Assembly (NCBI GenBank): GCA_015493745.1
Contig: WGCN01000005.1
Location: 1 to 63,900 of the forward strand
Length of the DNA stretch: 63,900 nucleotides
Direction of reading: 5' to 3'
From: Calditrichales bacterium
GTDB lineage: Bacteria; Calditrichota; Calditrichia; Calditrichales; J004
The position numbers and the translations under genes are program-made. Below, piece after piece: positions 60,957 to 63,900 of this stretch. How positions within the stretch are numbered: position 1 is the first letter of the stretch; every line of letters begins with the position of its first letter. Under the pieces are notes generated by a model. The model worked only from the letters and a program-made list of their open reading frames with translations, ran no database searches and had not been told where the DNA came from.

Positions 60957-62555
60957 GTGCACAAAGACTCCAAATCCGCAACCCGCCAGATATTTTCAGC
61001 AAAGACCGGCTGTTTTTCATGGTTAGGGAATGCCCTCCTGTTATCCACCCTGTTTCTGGCCCTGGGCTGCGCATCAAGCCAACATATACCGTATCCGGAT
61101 GAGAACACCGATTTCTGCAAACAAATCCATCGTGATACCACCACCAGCCTGAGTGAGCAACTGGCACCGGTAGCCGCGCTGATGGCCGAAAAGACCGGCG
61201 TTTTTAGTCTGGAAGAGGGGGATCTGGCGCTCGTATCCCGTGCCTGGCTGAGTGAATATGCGGAGAAAAGCATAGACATACAGTATTTCATTTTTTCAAC
61301 GGACAATGTCGGCCTGATTGCCGTGGACTACCTGTTAAGGGCGGCGGAACGGGGTATTAAGGTGCGGTTACTGCTGGACGACCTGTTGATTGAGGCGGAT
61401 GCCAGGGAAATCGTCGAGCTTGATATGCATGAAAATATTGAAATCAGAATTTACAACCCCAGTGCCAATATCGGAAAGAATATCGTTTCAAAAATCGTTA
61501 ATATTACCACCAATTTCCGCGGCGTTAACCAACGCATGCACAACAAAACCTTTATCGTCGACAGCAAAGTAGCCATCACCGGCGGCCGGAACATTGCCGA
61601 TGAATATTTTGATTATGACCATGAATATAATTTCCGGGACCGGGACGTCCTGTTAATCGGTGGTATTACGCCGGAAATCCAGAGTTCCTTTGATCTTTTT
61701 TGGAACGATCCCCTCAGTCGGCCGATAGCGGAACTGGTTGATGTTGACAAAATGGATGTTAATCCGCAGAGAATGTATCGTTGGCTGCATCAGTATGCCT
61801 GCAATCCGAAGAATTTTTGGCCACAGGTGCGGGACAAGATAAAGAATATTCCCAACGGTTTTAAAACCATCCGGGAATCGGGTGATCTGCAATGGCTGGA
61901 CAGTGTCTATTTCGTATCGGATCTCCCGGGAAAAAATGACGGAAAACAGGGACTTGGCGGCGGCGGTCTCTCTACCGATGCGCTGATCGAACTTATAAAA
62001 AACGCCCGGGACTCCATAACCATCCAGTCACCTTATCTGGTCACAACAAAGCTAAGCCGTAATCTGTTCCGGGATGCCATTGCCCGCGGGGTTAAGATTC
62101 GCATTTTAACCAACAGCCTGGCCTCCACGGATAACCTGGAAGCCTTTAGCGGCTATCAGCGCAACCGCAAGGATTTACTAAAGCTGGGGGTGCGGATATT
62201 TGAGTTCCGCCCCGACGCGGCGGTGCGTTATAAGGTTATGACCAGCGCCCTGCAAAAAGAGATAAATTTCACCCCCATATTCGGTCTGCACTCCAAATCC
62301 ATGGTGGTCGACGGCCGGATTGCCGTAATCGGAACGTTTAACCTTGATCCGCGTAGCGCCAACCTCAACACGGAATGTATTGTCGTTATCCACTCCCCCG
62401 TGGTGGCCGGGAAGTTGCAAAAGGTTATGAATGAAGAGTTCCGGAAGGAAAATGCCTGGGAAACCACGCTGCGGTTTAACCCGGACGCGGAAGCGGGCTG
62501 CTGGAAACGGTTTAAAACATGGACGCGACGGATTATACCCAAAAGCATTTTATAG
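60957..62555 (+). CDS. phospholipase D/cardiolipin synthase-family lipoprotein
   Basis: About 532 residues from a GTG at 60957; an ATG at 60843 is in frame but lies within the Pho-box repeats. A signal peptide with lipobox LALGC (residues about 30-37) is visible. Two PLD HKD motifs: HNKTFIVD near 195, followed by GGRNIADEYFDYD, and HSKSMVVD near 445, followed by GTFNLDPRSANLNTE. Likely a periplasmic, membrane-anchored phosphodiesterase or phosphatidyl transferase acting on phospholipids. The exact start is uncertain. Adjacent Pho-type repeats suggest induction on phosphate starvation. Confidence 0.85.
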   Translation: MHKDSKSATRQIFSAKTGCFSWLGNALLLSTLFLALGCASSQHIPYPDENTDFCKQIHRDTTTSLSEQLAPVAALMAEKTGVFSLEEGDLALVSRAWLSEYAEKSIDIQYFIFSTDNVGLIAVDYLLRAAERGIKVRLLLDDLLIEADAREIVELDMHENIEIRIYNPSANIGKNIVSKIVNITTNFRGVNQRMHNKTFIVDSKVAITGGRNIADEYFDYDHEYNFRDRDVLLIGGITPEIQSSFDLFWNDPLSRPIAELVDVDKMDVNPQRMYRWLHQYACNPKNFWPQVRDKIKNIPNGFKTIRESGDLQWLDSVYFVSDLPGKNDGKQGLGGGGLSTDALIELIKNARDSITIQSPYLVTTKLSRNLFRDAIARGVKIRILTNSLASTDNLEAFSGYQRNRKDLLKLGVRIFEFRPDAAVRYKVMTSALQKEINFTPIFGLHSKSMVVDGRIAVIGTFNLDPRSANLNTECIVVIHSPVVAGKLQKVMNEEFRKENAWETTLRFNPDAEAGCWKRFKTWTRRIIPKSIL

Positions 62556-62749
62556 ACATAAGGCCGGCGGAGGAATATCCGACCGGAACAAAGCTGGATT
62601 TATAAAACCTCTGAAATTTGATTGCAATTAAACCGATACCTTCAAAATATCATCAAGCCCAATCGGAGGATGATTTGAAAAGCCGGCGCTTCAACAACAT
62701 GGATTTATTTACCTGCAAAGCTACGATATTATTTTCATTGTGGCCCCCG

Positions 62750-63900
62750 CTATTTGATCAGTAAAGTTTTAATTATTTGTTGCTTGTTATCGCTTTCAAG
62801 TTTTATATAGTAAACGCCGCTGGATACGGGTCGGTTGTTTTGATCAGCGCCATTCCAGATGACTCGATGATAGCCTGATTGTTTATCGCCATTAAATAGT
62901 TCTTTTACTTTTTGTCCGATAGCATTGTAAACTATGATTTTTACATGGCTTTTTGCCGGGAGTATAAAAGATATCATAGTGATACTATTAAAGGGATTTG
63001 GAAAATTTTGAAATAGTTTAAATCGATCCGGTCTTTTTTCCGGTATATTCTCAATACCTGTTACCACTTCCCCAAGCTTCCCGTCTTTGCTTACTTGTTG
63101 TGCAAAAACACCAACGGGTGATGAATACCGGTCCCAGACCTCTATAAATCCATGCGCATCATCCCTAATGGTTGCGGCATTTTCATGGTTTTTCCTTGAA
63201 TACAAAACATCTCTTTCACCCCATAGCCGTTCCATTTTCTTATTAAATTTTTGGCAGTACCACTCAAAGTGGTCATCATTATAATCGATCCATGTAAGTA
63301 TAAAATTTGTTGAGTTACCTGGAATAATTTCTATACCTGCAACATTTGCCGTAGAGTTGGATATAGATATACTGCTATCGGGAAATTGAAGACTACCATC
63401 ATCATTTATTATTTGAATAAAAGTTTTATAATTTGGCAATGTTGGATCTTTGGGATAATACACTATTAGTGTGTTATCACTCAACACATTAGATTTAACA
63501 CCACTTTGGACGGCAACATTGTTTTCAATAACCAAACCGCTGTCACTCCACATCAGGTTACCTTCACTATCCATGCGGTTGGCTATAATTTTATCAACGT
63601 ATTTAGTAGCCCATAAACCAACTCCGTCAGTTAGTGGGATTGGCTTGCCATACCAGTTGTTAATTTTTTTCCATTTTTCACTTCTGTCAGGATTAATACT
63701 TTCAAGGGTCAATCCAATATCTTTTCGCGGATATCGGAGAAAAAGTCCATCGGGTAAACGATTATTGATATAGGGCTTTACATAATAATTTTGCGGCGCT
63801 TTATAAACATACCTACCGGAATCCCCCCACATTCTTTGGCCTTCATAGGAGATACGCTGCAAGCGTATAATCATGGAATCCGGGTCACTCCATACAGGGA
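62750..63900 (-). CDS. T9SS-exported protein with repeated W-x-DSG motifs (5' end outside window)
   Basis: The frame remains open to the right edge, upstream of the ATG at 63874 (codons reading PVWSDPDS precede it), so the true start is outside. Visible repeats: RMWGDSGRYVYK, NLMWSDSGLVIEN, LQFPDSSISIS, RLWGERDVLYS, about 50-70 residues apart, suggesting beta-propeller or beta-sandwich blades. The C terminus is a type IX secretion sorting domain (FPNPFNSITMISFILP ... SSGVYYIKLE). Likely secreted or surface-attached; function unknown. Confidence 0.8.
   Translation of the reverse strand, partial: PVWSDPDSMIIRLQRISYEGQRMWGDSGRYVYKAPQNYYVKPYINNRLPDGLFLRYPRKDIGLTLESINPDRSEKWKKINNWYGKPIPLTDGVGLWATKYVDKIIANRMDSEGNLMWSDSGLVIENNVAVQSGVKSNVLSDNTLIVYYPKDPTLPNYKTFIQIINDDGSLQFPDSSISISNSTANVAGIEIIPGNSTNFILTWIDYNDDHFEWYCQKFNKKMERLWGERDVLYSRKNHENAATIRDDAHGFIEVWDRYSSPVGVFAQQVSKDGKLGEVVTGIENIPEKRPDRFKLFQNFPNPFNSITMISFILPAKSHVKIIVYNAIGQKVKELFNGDKQSGYHRVIWNGADQNNRPVSSGVYYIKLESDNKQQIIKTLLIK

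Overview
The window comes from a Gram-negative bacterium. It encodes flagellar P- and L-ring proteins (FlgI, FlgH) and at least two proteins ending in type IX secretion (Por) C-terminal sorting domains with the NPFN(P/S) signature. T9SS-type tails together with flagella point to a flagellated lineage of the FCB group (Calditrichota, Ignavibacteriota or a related candidate phylum) rather than a typical Bacteroidota. This placement is inference; no rRNA or ribosomal protein gene is present. I call 51 protein genes and no tRNA, rRNA, CRISPR array or insertion sequence.

Layout. 0-10.3 kb (minus strand): the 3'-truncated long-form purine enzyme PurL, a three-gene signalling cassette (HDOD protein, hybrid histidine kinase, REC-histidine kinase), a trypsin-like protease with a translationally coupled propeptide-like mini-protein, and two HU-family proteins, one fused to a membrane segment and a LysM domain. 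10.6-14.3 kb (plus): a flavoprotein lacking the redox cysteines of its family, a YitT-type membrane protein and a cyclic-nucleotide-gated K+ channel. 14.3-19.2 kb (minus): feoA-feoB-FeoB-associated protein and a DPP-IV peptidase.

19.3-48.5 kb (minus) is the core of the window: about 29 kb in three consecutive operons. The first is flgF-G-A-H-I-J-N-N'-K-L followed directly by a FemAB/GNAT-like acyltransferase and a sulfotransferase. The second is an aminotransferase, formyltransferase, beta-propeller glycosidase-like protein, methyltransferase and sulfotransferase. The third is an ACP, SDR, adenylation enzyme, hexapeptide acyltransferase, a 2,636-residue multi-glycosyltransferase/sulfotransferase and two further GT2-TPR proteins. 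Each operon is preceded by a sigma-54-like element of the form TGGCA-N6-TTGA. The second and third also share a palindromic element about 106 and 117 bp further upstream. I read the locus as a co-regulated flagellum-assembly and flagellin (or flagellar filament) glycan-decoration system, likely with sulfated, formylated, methylated and acylated sugars. Gene identities and promoter elements are visible in the sequence; the chemistry and the flagellin target are inferred.

48.9-63.9 kb: a DsbA-like protein, a T9SS-exported LVIVD-repeat protein, a GMC dehydrogenase with its Tat-exported small subunit, a DUF2062 protein, a PLP-dependent hydroxy-amino-acid dehydratase, a YheT-like hydrolase with a DUF3108 protein, phoB-phoR, a phospholipase D-family lipoprotein whose upstream region carries four 11-bp-phased Pho-box-like repeats, and the 3' part of a second T9SS cargo gene cut by the right edge.
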